Shown: piece by piece, positions 1 through 5,174 of the stretch
Layout of the letters: each line of letters starts with the position of its first letter
How positions within the stretch are numbered: position 1 is the stretch's first letter
Source of the DNA: Spartobacteria bacterium
GTDB taxonomy: Bacteria > Verrucomicrobiota > Verrucomicrobiia > Chthoniobacterales > Terrimicrobiaceae
NCBI GenBank assembly: GCA_947487745.1
Contig: CANKXQ010000075.1
Coordinates: 1-6,831 of the forward strand
Direction: 5' to 3'
DNA: 6,831 bases
The notes under the pieces: model-generated
What the model saw: the letters and a program-made list of their open reading frames with translations, nothing else
Told to the model about the DNA's origin: nothing
The model's database searches: none
Program-made: the position numbers and the translations under genes

Positions 1-1
1 C

Positions 2-175
2 GGAGCAGTTCCCGCAGCAGTCGGCGAACTGCTCACCCGCCGCGCCGAGGCCCGCGCCGCGAAGGAGTGGAAGCTCAGCGACACACTCCGCGATGAGATC
101 CTCGCAGCAGGTTGGATCGTGAAGGACACCAAGGAAGGCCAAAAACTGACACCTGCGCCGCGCTCTGCCGCCTGA
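2..175 (+). CDS. cysS: Cysteine--tRNA ligase (CysRS), C-terminal fragment
   Basis: This is the last 57 codons of a gene whose 5' part lies outside the window. Cysteinyl-tRNA synthetase charges tRNA-Cys with cysteine in the cytoplasm using ATP. The visible frame ends in the typical C-terminal helical region of the family: an Arg/Ala-rich helix (TRRAEARAAKEWKLSD) followed by the SDxLRDEI segment and a G-W-x-V-K-D-T-x-x-G turn, where the family normally ends in a 'G..V.DT..G' strand. The catalytic Rossmann fold, with its HIGH and KMSKS motifs, is not present here. The stop is TGA at 173-175. A short Pro/Arg/Ala tail follows the conserved end. The next gene starts 25 bp downstream on the same strand, so the two may be co-transcribed. 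Identification rests on the C-terminal signature alone but that signature is distinctive. Confidence 0.88.
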   Translation, partial: GAVPAAVGELLTRRAEARAAKEWKLSDTLRDEILAAGWIVKDTKEGQKLTPAPRSAA

Positions 176-200
176 ACCCAACCACCAAACCAATCACACC

Positions 201-878
201 ATGTTTTCCATCGACGAATTTTTTGATCTCAGCCACTGCGAACACCAGGCCCTTTTTGAGAACACCGAGCATATCTGGGATGTTCTGCCGAAGATCGCGA
301 CTTATCTTCAGTTCCGCATGAAACCGGGTCTCCATGGCCGCCTCATCGGCAAGCCGTTCGTGAGCGGCGCGGTATTTGTCGGCAAAGGGACAGTGATCGA
401 ACAAGGAGCCATGATCAAAGGTCCTGCTTGGATCGGCGAGAACTGTGAGATTCGGAATGGGTGTTACATCCGCGAAAATGTGATCCTCGGCGACGGGGTT
501 GTGGCCGGAAATTCCTCGGAATTTAAAAATTGCCTCGTCTTCGACAAGGCCCAGATTCCGCACTTCAACTATGTCGGCGACTCGATCCTCGGCTACGAGG
601 CCCACCTCGGCGCAGGCGTCATTCTCTCAAATGTGCGCCTCGACAAGGCGCCTGTGACCATCCACACAGCCGAGGGCCCCGTCTCTACCGGCCTTCGCAA
701 ATTCGGCGCCCTCATCGGCGACCATGCCGAGATTGGTTGCAACAGCGTTCTCAGCCCCGGGTCCCTCGTCGGGAGGAACAGCGTGATCTACCCCGGCAGC
801 CAATGGCGGGGACATCTACCTGCAGGTCACATCGCCAAGCTGCGGCAGGAGTTTTCTGTCGTTCCGAGAAAAAATTGA
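201..878 (+). CDS. Hexapeptide-repeat (left-handed beta-helix) protein, GlmU acetyltransferase-like
   Basis: A 225-aa protein without a nucleotidyltransferase domain. Residues 1-45 form a non-repeat helical start (FFDL..HCEHQALFEN). From about 54 to 198 there are repeated [LIV]-G-x-x-x-x turns (VGKGTVI, IGENCEI, LGDGVVA, LGAGVIL, IGDHAEI, VGRNSVI), the mark of a left-handed parallel beta-helix that usually trimerises. The segment H121-FNYVGD, followed by LGAGVILSN and then KFGALIGD, lines up by eye with the GlmU C-terminal motifs HLxYLGD, IGAGTxxCN and FKTxIGD. H121 therefore sits where GlmU has its catalytic His. A sugar-nucleotide or amino-sugar acyltransferase role for cell-envelope synthesis is the likely guess, but the substrate is unknown. 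The start ATG has no Shine-Dalgarno; its leader is A/C-rich. A strong terminator follows 7 bp after the stop. Confidence 0.8.
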   Translation: MFSIDEFFDLSHCEHQALFENTEHIWDVLPKIATYLQFRMKPGLHGRLIGKPFVSGAVFVGKGTVIEQGAMIKGPAWIGENCEIRNGCYIRENVILGDGVVAGNSSEFKNCLVFDKAQIPHFNYVGDSILGYEAHLGAGVILSNVRLDKAPVTIHTAEGPVSTGLRKFGALIGDHAEIGCNSVLSPGSLVGRNSVIYPGSQWRGHLPAGHIAKLRQEFSVVPRKN

Positions 879-885
879 GGCACGA

Positions 886-915
886 AAAATGCCAGCGCTC
901 GCACGCTGGCATTTT
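886..915. terminator. Bidirectional intrinsic terminator between convergent genes
   Basis: A perfect 12-bp inverted repeat (AAAATGCCAGCG at 886-897, CGCTGGCATTTT at 904-915) encloses a 6-nt loop. The seven inner pairs are GC-rich. The outer A/T pairs supply a short U-tract in either reading direction. It lies between the stop of the plus-strand hexapeptide protein gene (878) and the stop of minus-strand ndk (940), so it can end both transcripts. Confidence 0.85.
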
Positions 916-939
916 GCAGAATCTGTTACGGCAGTTTTC

Positions 940-1377
940 TCAGACCGAGAGAGTCATCGAATAGTCGAAAAGCTCACTGTCCTTGAAGAAACGCTTCAGT
1001 TCGACAGCTGCGCTTTCGGCACTGTCCGAGGCATGGGCGATGTTTTTCATCATGGTCGTTCCAAAGTCGCCACGGATCGTGCCCTTGGCGGCCTTTGTGG
1101 AGTCGGTCGGGCCGAGAAGCTCGCGCACACGGTCCACGGCGTTGTCGGCAGCAAGAGCAACAGCGATGAGAGGCGTGGCACCCATGAAGGCTTCCACTTC
1201 GGGGAAGAATGGCTTCGTGGCGATGTGAGCATAGTGCTCGCGCAGGAGGCTCGCATCGGCACGGAACATTTTGCATCCGCGAATCTGGAAGCCGGCGTCC
1301 TCAAAGCGCTTCAAGACCTCGCCGGCCTTGTGCCCAGTGATGCAGTCGGGTTTCAGAAGAATCAGGGTTGTTTGCAT
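940..1377 (-). CDS. ndk: Nucleoside-diphosphate kinase
   Basis: Ndk moves the gamma-phosphate from ATP to other (d)NDPs through a phospho-histidine and balances nucleotide pools. The 145-aa product has the usual family length. It opens with the conserved strand TLILLKPD, with K9 and D11 at the nucleotide site. It carries GTIRGDF (99-105) and the active-site segment N-I-A-H-A-S-D-S, with H115 as the phosphorylated His. Many bacterial Ndks have HGSDS here; HASDS is a known variant. The frame is open 29 codons further upstream, but the family starts at the Met of MQTTLILLKP, so I place the start at 1377. No Shine-Dalgarno precedes it. The gene is monocistronic, convergent with the hexapeptide gene and divergent from the aldo/keto reductase across 115 bp. 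I could not pick a convincing promoter in that spacer for either direction. Confidence 0.95.
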   Translation of the reverse strand: MQTTLILLKPDCITGHKAGEVLKRFEDAGFQIRGCKMFRADASLLREHYAHIATKPFFPEVEAFMGATPLIAVALAADNAVDRVRELLGPTDSTKAAKGTIRGDFGTTMMKNIAHASDSAESAAVELKRFFKDSELFDYSMTLSV

Positions 1378-1492
1378 AAGGCGTGAAAATCTAACCGCCC
1401 ATCCGCCGACGAAAAGCAGATTCTCTCGTAGCGACTCAGCCTCAAACGAAAGATTCGCCATCACGCCACCGGTTAACTACATTTCAAACCGT

Positions 1493-2527
1493 ATGAAATA
1501 TCGTCAATTCTGCGGCTCAGACCTCAAGGTCAGCGAGGTGGGTTTTGGTCTCTGGACGCTCTCGACCGGATGGTGGGGCGACTACACGGACGAGCAAGCC
1601 GTGCGCCTCATGCACTCGGCACGCGACAAAGGCGTCACGCTCTTCGATGCCGCCGATACCTACGGCAACGGCCGCAGCGAAGACCTCATCGCAAAAGCTT
1701 TCGCGGGCCGACTCGATGACATCGTGATCGCCACCAAGATTGGCTACGATTTTGTAAACCATGGCGATGGACGCCGCGGACAGCGCGAGATTCCCCAGGA
1801 CTTCTCGCCCGCTAACCTGCGGACTGCCACGGAGGCTGCGCTCAAGCGCCTCGGTGCCGATTGCATCGATATCATGCAACTCCACAACATCCGCATGGAG
1901 CAGGTCGATGACGATGCAATCTGGACGACGATGGAAGACCTCCGCGCCGAAGGAAAAATCGGTTTTTATGGCGTAGCACTAGGGCCTGCTATCGGCTGGA
2001 TGGCTGAAGGCGTGCTGGCCATTCGCCGTCGTAAGCCGACCGTCGTTCAGCATATTTACAATCTCCTCGAGCAAGAGCCCGGGCGCACAATCCAAAATGC
2101 CGCTGAGGCCGCAGGGACCAATACGATGTTCCTCATCCGAGTCCCCCACTCTTCTGGAATGCTTGAGGGCAAATACACAGAGAACACGGTTTTCGCCGAG
2201 AACGACCACCGCCGCCACCGTCCCCGCACTTGGCTCATCAATGGCGTGCGGAAGGTCGAGCAGCTCCGCTTCCTCGAGCACGACGGACGCACGCTTGGCC
2301 AAGCCGCCATCCAATGGCTCCTCCGCGACAAGCGCACAGCCAGCGTGCTGCCTAATATCTACGACGAGGAGCAGATCGCCGAATTTTCCGCAGCCCCTGA
2401 CCAAGTCCCGCTGAGCGACGAAGAGGTCAGTCGCATCCAAAAACTCGTTGATGCCAACTTCGGCCTCGAACCCGACGAGGCGAAATTCAAAGGCACCATG
2501 GTGCTGCCTGAGGAAGCGACAGCATGA
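1493..2527 (+). CDS. Aldo/keto reductase, NADP(H)-dependent oxidoreductase
   Basis: A 344-aa TIM-barrel oxidoreductase that probably reduces an aldehyde or ketone with NADPH; the substrate cannot be read from sequence. The catalytic tetrad is intact: D52 and Y57 in FDAADTYGNGRSE, K82 in IATKIG and H131 in IMQLHN. The N-terminal pattern GSDLKVSEVGFGLW is the standard AKR beginning and fixes the start at ATG 1493; the upstream in-frame extension to 1271 overlaps ndk antisense and has no AKR character. The C-terminal part retains LGQAAIQWLL and a cofactor-loop region (SVLPNIYDEEQIAEF) that departs from the usual 'IPG.....EN' form. About 45 residues follow it as a tail. There is no Shine-Dalgarno. 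The stop overlaps the next start (ATGA, 2524-2527), so the HAD gene is likely translationally coupled and part of one operon. Confidence 0.9.
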   Translation: MKYRQFCGSDLKVSEVGFGLWTLSTGWWGDYTDEQAVRLMHSARDKGVTLFDAADTYGNGRSEDLIAKAFAGRLDDIVIATKIGYDFVNHGDGRRGQREIPQDFSPANLRTATEAALKRLGADCIDIMQLHNIRMEQVDDDAIWTTMEDLRAEGKIGFYGVALGPAIGWMAEGVLAIRRRKPTVVQHIYNLLEQEPGRTIQNAAEAAGTNTMFLIRVPHSSGMLEGKYTENTVFAENDHRRHRPRTWLINGVRKVEQLRFLEHDGRTLGQAAIQWLLRDKRTASVLPNIYDEEQIAEFSAAPDQVPLSDEEVSRIQKLVDANFGLEPDEAKFKGTMVLPEEATA

Positions 2528-3261
2528 AAAAACGCTCACGGGTCAGGCGATTGGCAAGATTCGTCCTGAGGGGCGGACGCCGCCGCGTTGGTCCCGCTGG
2601 CCCTTTGCAAAATCCCCCGCGCTATGTGCTGTTCGATTTCGACGGCACACTGGCGGACACTTTTTCTGCTGGAATCGAGATTCTAAACATTCTGGCCGCC
2701 GAGTTTCGCTTCCGTCCACTCCCACCCGAGGAAGTCTCTCTCGCCCGCGACCTCTCCACGCGGGGGCTCATGAAACATCTGGGCATTCCCCGCATGAAGT
2801 TGCCGCACATTTCCAAGCGCGGCACCGAGGAGATCGGCAAACGCATCGACTCCATCGTTCCACTGCCGAATATGCCTGAACTTGTCCGAAAACTCCACGC
2901 CATGGGATTTCGGCTGGGCATCCTCACATCGAACTCCGAAGCGAATGTAAGGGCCTTTTTAAAAAACCACGATCTCGAGGTTTTCGATTTCGTAAAAAGT
3001 TCCTCCAAGCTCCTAGGCAAATCCAGCGTGCTTCGCCGCCTCATGCGGGAATTTCAACTCGAGCCGCATGAGATTTTTTTCGTCGGCGACGAACTTCGTG
3101 ACATCGAAGCCGCCCAGGAAACCGGCGTGCACATCGCCGCTGTAACGTGGGGCTACAACAGCACCCGGGCACTTACCGAAGCCGCGCCTGATTACCTTTT
3201 CACAAGACCATCCGAGCTCTCCACCCTGCTTGAAACCATGCCGCCCAAGGCCGAGGGTTGA
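2524..3261 (+). CDS. HAD-superfamily phosphatase, phosphoglycolate phosphatase-like
   Basis: A 245-aa cytoplasmic hydrolase with all four HAD motifs: I, VLFDFDGTLAD with nucleophile D38 and acid D40; II, LGILTSNS with T135; III, K166 in LLGKSS; IV, FFVGDELRDIEAA with D189 and D193. Residues about 46-115 form a helical C1-type cap, as in Gph-like phosphatases. The substrate is probably a small phosphorylated metabolite. The first 33 residues before motif I are unusual: 11 of the first 21 are Arg or Lys, far more than the few residues that normally precede this motif. No later Met precedes motif I. The ATG overlaps the AKR stop by 4 nt, and a GAGGA sits 9 nt upstream (2510-2514), which supports this start. 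The export-protein gene follows within 5 bp. Confidence 0.88.
   Translation: MKKRSRVRRLARFVLRGGRRRVGPAGPLQNPPRYVLFDFDGTLADTFSAGIEILNILAAEFRFRPLPPEEVSLARDLSTRGLMKHLGIPRMKLPHISKRGTEEIGKRIDSIVPLPNMPELVRKLHAMGFRLGILTSNSEANVRAFLKNHDLEVFDFVKSSSKLLGKSSVLRRLMREFQLEPHEIFFVGDELRDIEAAQETGVHIAAVTWGYNSTRALTEAAPDYLFTRPSELSTLLETMPPKAEG
3254..3257 (+). promoter_or_regulatory. Shine-Dalgarno GAGG for the membrane protein gene
   Basis: GAGG lies inside the last codons of the HAD gene, 9 nt before ATG 3267. This spacing favours ATG 3267 over ATG 3270 (12 nt away) and over a TTG at 3258 that would overlap the HAD stop. Confidence 0.6.
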
Positions 3262-3266
3262 GACAA

Positions 3267-3701
3267 ATGATGGTTTACATGGGAGGCCTCACGGCAGCAT
3301 TCACGCTCGGTTTCTTCTATTTTGTCGGAGCCGTTCCAGGTGGCGTTGCAGCAGGTCTTCCTATATGGCTCGCCGCTTTCACTGCATGGCTCGGCTATAC
3401 AGCGGGAGCCGCCGTGATGCTCCTCCTCGGGACACCAGCCAGAAGCTGGGTCGCAAGAAAACTCCATATTCCCCTCGAGCGAAATCCCGAAAAGTGGATT
3501 TGGAAAGCATGGTCCCGCTTCGGCCTCATCGGCCTTGGACTGCTCGCACCGCTGACCATCGGTCCCCAGACCGGATGCATTCTCGCCCTCGCCGTGGGTG
3601 AGCGTCCGCTGAAAACATTTCTCAGTCTCTCTCTGGGAGTCATCCCCTACTGCATCGGCTTTGCACTCGCCATCGCATGGGGGACCTCACTGGTGAAGTG
3701 A
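3267..3701 (+). CDS. Small four-helix membrane protein, putative small multidrug export family
   Basis: A 144-aa hydrophobic protein with four apparent membrane segments at about 8-21, 33-55, 84-110 and 115-138, and a basic, Trp-rich loop (about 57-83: ARSWVARKLHIP ... NPEKWIWKAW) between helices 2 and 3. Two Gly/Pro motifs stand out: GAVPGG (21-26) and LAPLTIGPQTG (93-103). This repeat-like pairing of a G-x-x-P re-entrant-style motif with an APL..GPQTG motif recalls the putative small multidrug export protein family and DedA-like folds. I assign it by appearance only, and drug transport has not been shown for most of that family. It is the third gene of the AKR-HAD operon, 5 bp after the HAD stop, with its own Shine-Dalgarno. 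No intrinsic terminator is visible before the tRNA-Asn promoter. Confidence 0.6.
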   Translation: MMVYMGGLTAAFTLGFFYFVGAVPGGVAAGLPIWLAAFTAWLGYTAGAAVMLLLGTPARSWVARKLHIPLERNPEKWIWKAWSRFGLIGLGLLAPLTIGPQTGCILALAVGERPLKTFLSLSLGVIPYCIGFALAIAWGTSLVK

Positions 3702-3727
3702 GAATCCAACTTTTTCAGATTTTCCCC

Positions 3728-3756
3728 TTGTCAAAAGAACTCACCCACGGTTAAAA
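3728..3756 (+). promoter_or_regulatory. Sigma-70-type promoter of tRNA-Asn
   Basis: A -35 box TTGTCA (3728-3733), a 17-nt spacer and a -10-like TTAAAA (3751-3756) place the transcription start near 3763, about 10 nt before the tRNA. The -35 box and spacer are identical in form to those I see upstream of the tRNA-Ser gene in this window, which strengthens both calls. Confidence 0.55.
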
Positions 3757-3772
3757 CTACGAGCCTTTTCGA

Positions 3773-3847
3773 TCCTGAGTAGCTCAGTGGTAGAGCGGTC
3801 GGCTGTTAACCGATTGGTCGTAGGTTCGAGTCCTACCTCAGGAGCCA
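3773..3847 (+). tRNA. tRNA-Asn (anticodon GUU)
   Basis: A complete cloverleaf: acceptor TCCTGAG (3773-3779) pairs with CTCAGGA (3837-3843); D arm GCTC/GAGC; anticodon stem GTCGG/CCGAT with loop CTGTTAA and anticodon GTT at 3805-3807; 5-nt variable loop; T arm GTAGG-TTCGAGT-CCTAC. The discriminator is G3844 and CCA is encoded at 3845-3847. It decodes AAC and AAU. A promoter lies just upstream and a hairpin using its own 3' end follows. Confidence 0.97.
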
Positions 3848-3866
3848 CTTTTTTGAGTGGCTCTTT
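3842..3866 (+). terminator. Hairpin terminator built on the tRNA-Asn 3' end
   Basis: GAGCCACT (3842-3849) pairs with AGTGGCTC (3856-3863) around a U-rich loop, followed by TTT. The left arm contains the last acceptor base pairs, the discriminator and the encoded CCA of tRNA-Asn, so the hairpin and the mature acceptor stem exclude each other. The U-tract after it is short, and read-through to the next candidate is possible. Confidence 0.6.
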
Positions 3867-3867
3867 C

Positions 3868-4197
3868 CCCAGGGAACCCCATGAGACTTGGCTCTGCGGG
3901 CCTTTGTGTTTTTTCGGAAAAAGAACAGAGCTGACCATTTTGAGGGCACGACTTTGTCATATTTTGTCACCTGAGATTGATTTCTCACTTAGACTGCTTT
4001 GAGACTTGCCTCAGCGACTGCCCCAGCAAAAAAATTCGTGGAGCAAAAGAAGATATCAAAGAAGAAGAGGACGTTTTTAAAATTCCCCAGAAACATCTCT
4101 GAACAGAGACGGAAGCTGCGGGACAATATCTGACTCTATTTCACACTTTGGCGTTTTCTAACCCCTAGAAACCCAGAATCCCTTACTAACACTACAC
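3868..4197. other. Gene-free, AT-richer stretch between the two convergent tRNAs
   Basis: About 330 bp without a coding frame that looks like a protein on either strand. It holds the second terminator candidate (3890-3914), a 13-nt direct repeat with one mismatch (TGAGACTTGGCTC at 3882-3894, TGAGACTTGCCTC at 4000-4012), a short TTTGTCA doublet near 3953-3969, and weak AT-rich inverted repeats (TTTCTA 4155-4160 with TAGAAA 4166-4171; TCTCT/AGAGA near 4097-4110). Neither tRNA 3' end is duplicated inside it, so there is no visible attachment-site scar. I see no known small RNA. Confidence 0.6.
3890..3914 (+). terminator. Second candidate terminator downstream of tRNA-Asn
   Basis: GGCTC (3890-3894) pairs with GGGCC (3898-3902), including one G-U pair, around a TGC loop. 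It is followed at once by TTTGTGTTTTTT. The stem is short but the U-rich run is good. It would back up the hairpin at 3842-3866. Confidence 0.45.
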
Positions 4198-4285
4198 TGG
4201 CGGATGGGGGGGGATTCGAACCCCCGATACCTTTCGGTATACACGCTTTCCAGGCGTGCGCAATCGACCACTCTGCCACCCATCC
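4198..4285 (-). tRNA. tRNA-Ser (anticodon GGA)
   Basis: A class II tRNA on the minus strand. The acceptor GGATGGG (4285-4279) pairs with CCCATCC (4208-4202). The anticodon stem CACGC/GCGTG holds loop CTGGAAA, with anticodon GGA at plus positions 4251-4249. A long variable arm (ATACC-GAAA-GGTAT) identifies serine, and the T arm is GGGGG-TTCGAAT-CCCCC. The discriminator is G and CCA is encoded (4200-4198). It decodes UCC and UCU. It faces tRNA-Asn and has its own promoter upstream in the spacer next to aat. I see no strong terminator after it. Confidence 0.97.
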
Positions 4286-4298
4286 ATTGGTGGGAGCT

Positions 4299-4331
4299 GT
4301 TGATAACCGAGAATGGCGGGGTTGACAACCG
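4299..4331. repeat. Two 11-bp dyad-containing direct repeats over the tRNA-Ser promoter
   Basis: GTTGATAACCG (4299-4309) and GTTGACAACCG (4321-4331) differ at one base and lie 22 bp apart, about two helical turns. Each contains a small dyad: GTT-GAT-AAC, and GGTTG-A-CAACC at 4320-4330. The first covers the -10 box and the second the -35 box of the minus-strand tRNA-Ser promoter. The arrangement could be a protein-binding site or a by-product of similar promoter hexamers. Confidence 0.5.
4300..4328 (-). promoter_or_regulatory. Sigma-70-type promoter of tRNA-Ser
   Basis: Read on the minus strand: a -35 box TTGTCA (4328-4323), a 17-nt spacer and a -10 box TATCAA (4305-4300). The predicted start is near 4293, about 8 nt before the mature tRNA end at 4285. 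Box spacing and distance to the tRNA match the tRNA-Asn promoter. Confidence 0.65.
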
Positions 4332-4378
4332 TGGCGTTTGTTTTTTTCGCGGGCTGAAGATCGGGCGACTGCGCCGGA

Positions 4379-4957
4379 TCAGGCTTTCAGCACGGCCTGT
4401 CGCTTCAATGCTTCATTCAGCATGACGAGGTAATCGGCGCGCGCGATTTCGCGGGCGCCGAATTTTTCGAGGTGCGGGGTCACCCACTGCGTGTCGAGCA
4501 GGAGGAATCCGCCCTCGCGCATGAGTTCGACCAAACGGCAGATCGCGACCTTCGAGGCTCCGGGAACGCGATGGAACATGGACTCCCCGAAAAATGCTCC
4601 GCCGATCTGCACGCCGTAGAGTCCTCCGGCGAGTTGGCCGTCGCGCCAGATTTCGACCGAGTGGGCATGGCCTAGGTCGTGCAGTGCGGTGTAGCTTTGA
4701 AAAATCCCGTCGTCGATCCAGGTTTCCTCTCGCCCAGCACAGCCAAGCATGACTTCTTCGAAAGCGGTATCGATGCGCAATTCCCACGCCGGATCTTTGA
4801 GCGTCTTGCGCGTGCCGTGCGGGATTCTGAACTCATCGAGAGGAATGATCCCCCTCGGGTTTGGCGAGAAGAGGCGCGTCTCGCCATCCACCGCCATGGG
4901 GAAAATGCCCTTGCGGTAGAAATCCAGCAACAACTCTGGAGGAATCATGTTTGCCAT
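4379..4957 (-). CDS. aat: Leucyl/phenylalanyl-tRNA--protein transferase
   Basis: Aat adds Leu or Phe from charged tRNA to proteins with N-terminal Arg or Lys, marking them for ClpS/ClpAP degradation (N-degron pathway) in the cytoplasm. The 192-aa product has the family motifs in order: a short N-terminal helix leading to YRKGIFPM (14-21), SPNPRGIIPLD (31-41), ETWIDDG, SYTALHDLGHAHSVE, GGLYGVQIGGAFFGESMF, ASKVAICRLVELMREGGF, LLDTQWVTPHLEKFGA and a closing R-A-DY segment. The family often has WWSP where this has LFSP. It is shorter than E. coli Aat (about 234 aa) because it lacks most of the N-terminal domain, as many short homologues do. The start at 4957 (MANMIPPEL) is chosen because family homology begins there; the frame stays open upstream through the lipoprotein gene antisense. 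A second Met at 4948 is possible. No Shine-Dalgarno is present. Confidence 0.93.
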   Translation of the reverse strand: MANMIPPELLLDFYRKGIFPMAVDGETRLFSPNPRGIIPLDEFRIPHGTRKTLKDPAWELRIDTAFEEVMLGCAGREETWIDDGIFQSYTALHDLGHAHSVEIWRDGQLAGGLYGVQIGGAFFGESMFHRVPGASKVAICRLVELMREGGFLLLDTQWVTPHLEKFGAREIARADYLVMLNEALKRQAVLKA

Positions 4958-4988
4958 GGTGGGGCGGAGGGAATAGCCTGCGCTCCTT

Positions 4989-5165
4989 ATGAAAGGCGTC
5001 TTCTTGATTTTGTCATTACAAATTTTACTCCTCCTGAGCGGTTGCGCGATTTCCGAACAATCCGCGGAGGACGTCGGAGAGCAATTCCAAGAGGGAATCC
5101 AGGGTCGTGGAAAAATCGTGCCAAACAACGCCCTCTCTGACGACTTCGGCCCCGAATTCAGATAA
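4989..5165 (+). CDS. Small putative lipoprotein (58 aa)
   Basis: A short frame with a clear lipoprotein signal peptide: MKG start, a hydrophobic core (VFLILSLQILLLL) and the lipobox L-S-G-C with C19 as the lipidated Cys. The +2 residue is Ala, so outer-membrane sorting would be expected if Lol rules apply. The mature part is only 40 residues, polar and acidic (SEQSAEDVGEQFQEGIQGRG, then a D/F/P-rich end), with no Cys after the lipobox. In size it resembles entericidin-type peptides, but I do not see their conserved Thr/Gly pattern and give no function. An in-frame TAG at 4974 limits the start to ATG 4989. No good Shine-Dalgarno precedes it; a GGAGG near 4966-4970 is 18 nt away. It lies 31 bp from the divergent aat start and 9 bp before guaA. 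Confidence 0.75.
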   Translation: MKGVFLILSLQILLLLSGCAISEQSAEDVGEQFQEGIQGRGKIVPNNALSDDFGPEFR

Positions 5166-5174
5166 CCACACGCC

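Noticed and set aside
889..1386. A 165-codon open frame on the plus strand across ndk
   Set aside because: It is the antisense shadow of a clearly conserved ndk gene and begins inside the terminator stem.
1271..1492. N-terminal extension of the aldo/keto reductase frame
   Set aside because: It overlaps ndk antisense, shows no AKR similarity, and the family N-terminus begins exactly at ATG 1493.
3787..4002. A 71-codon plus-strand frame starting within tRNA-Asn
   Set aside because: It begins inside the tRNA and reads through two terminator candidates; its composition is not protein-like.
4204..4425. A 73-codon plus-strand frame over tRNA-Ser
   Set aside because: It is the antisense of a tRNA plus spacer and the end of aat, a familiar false gene prediction over tRNA-Ser.
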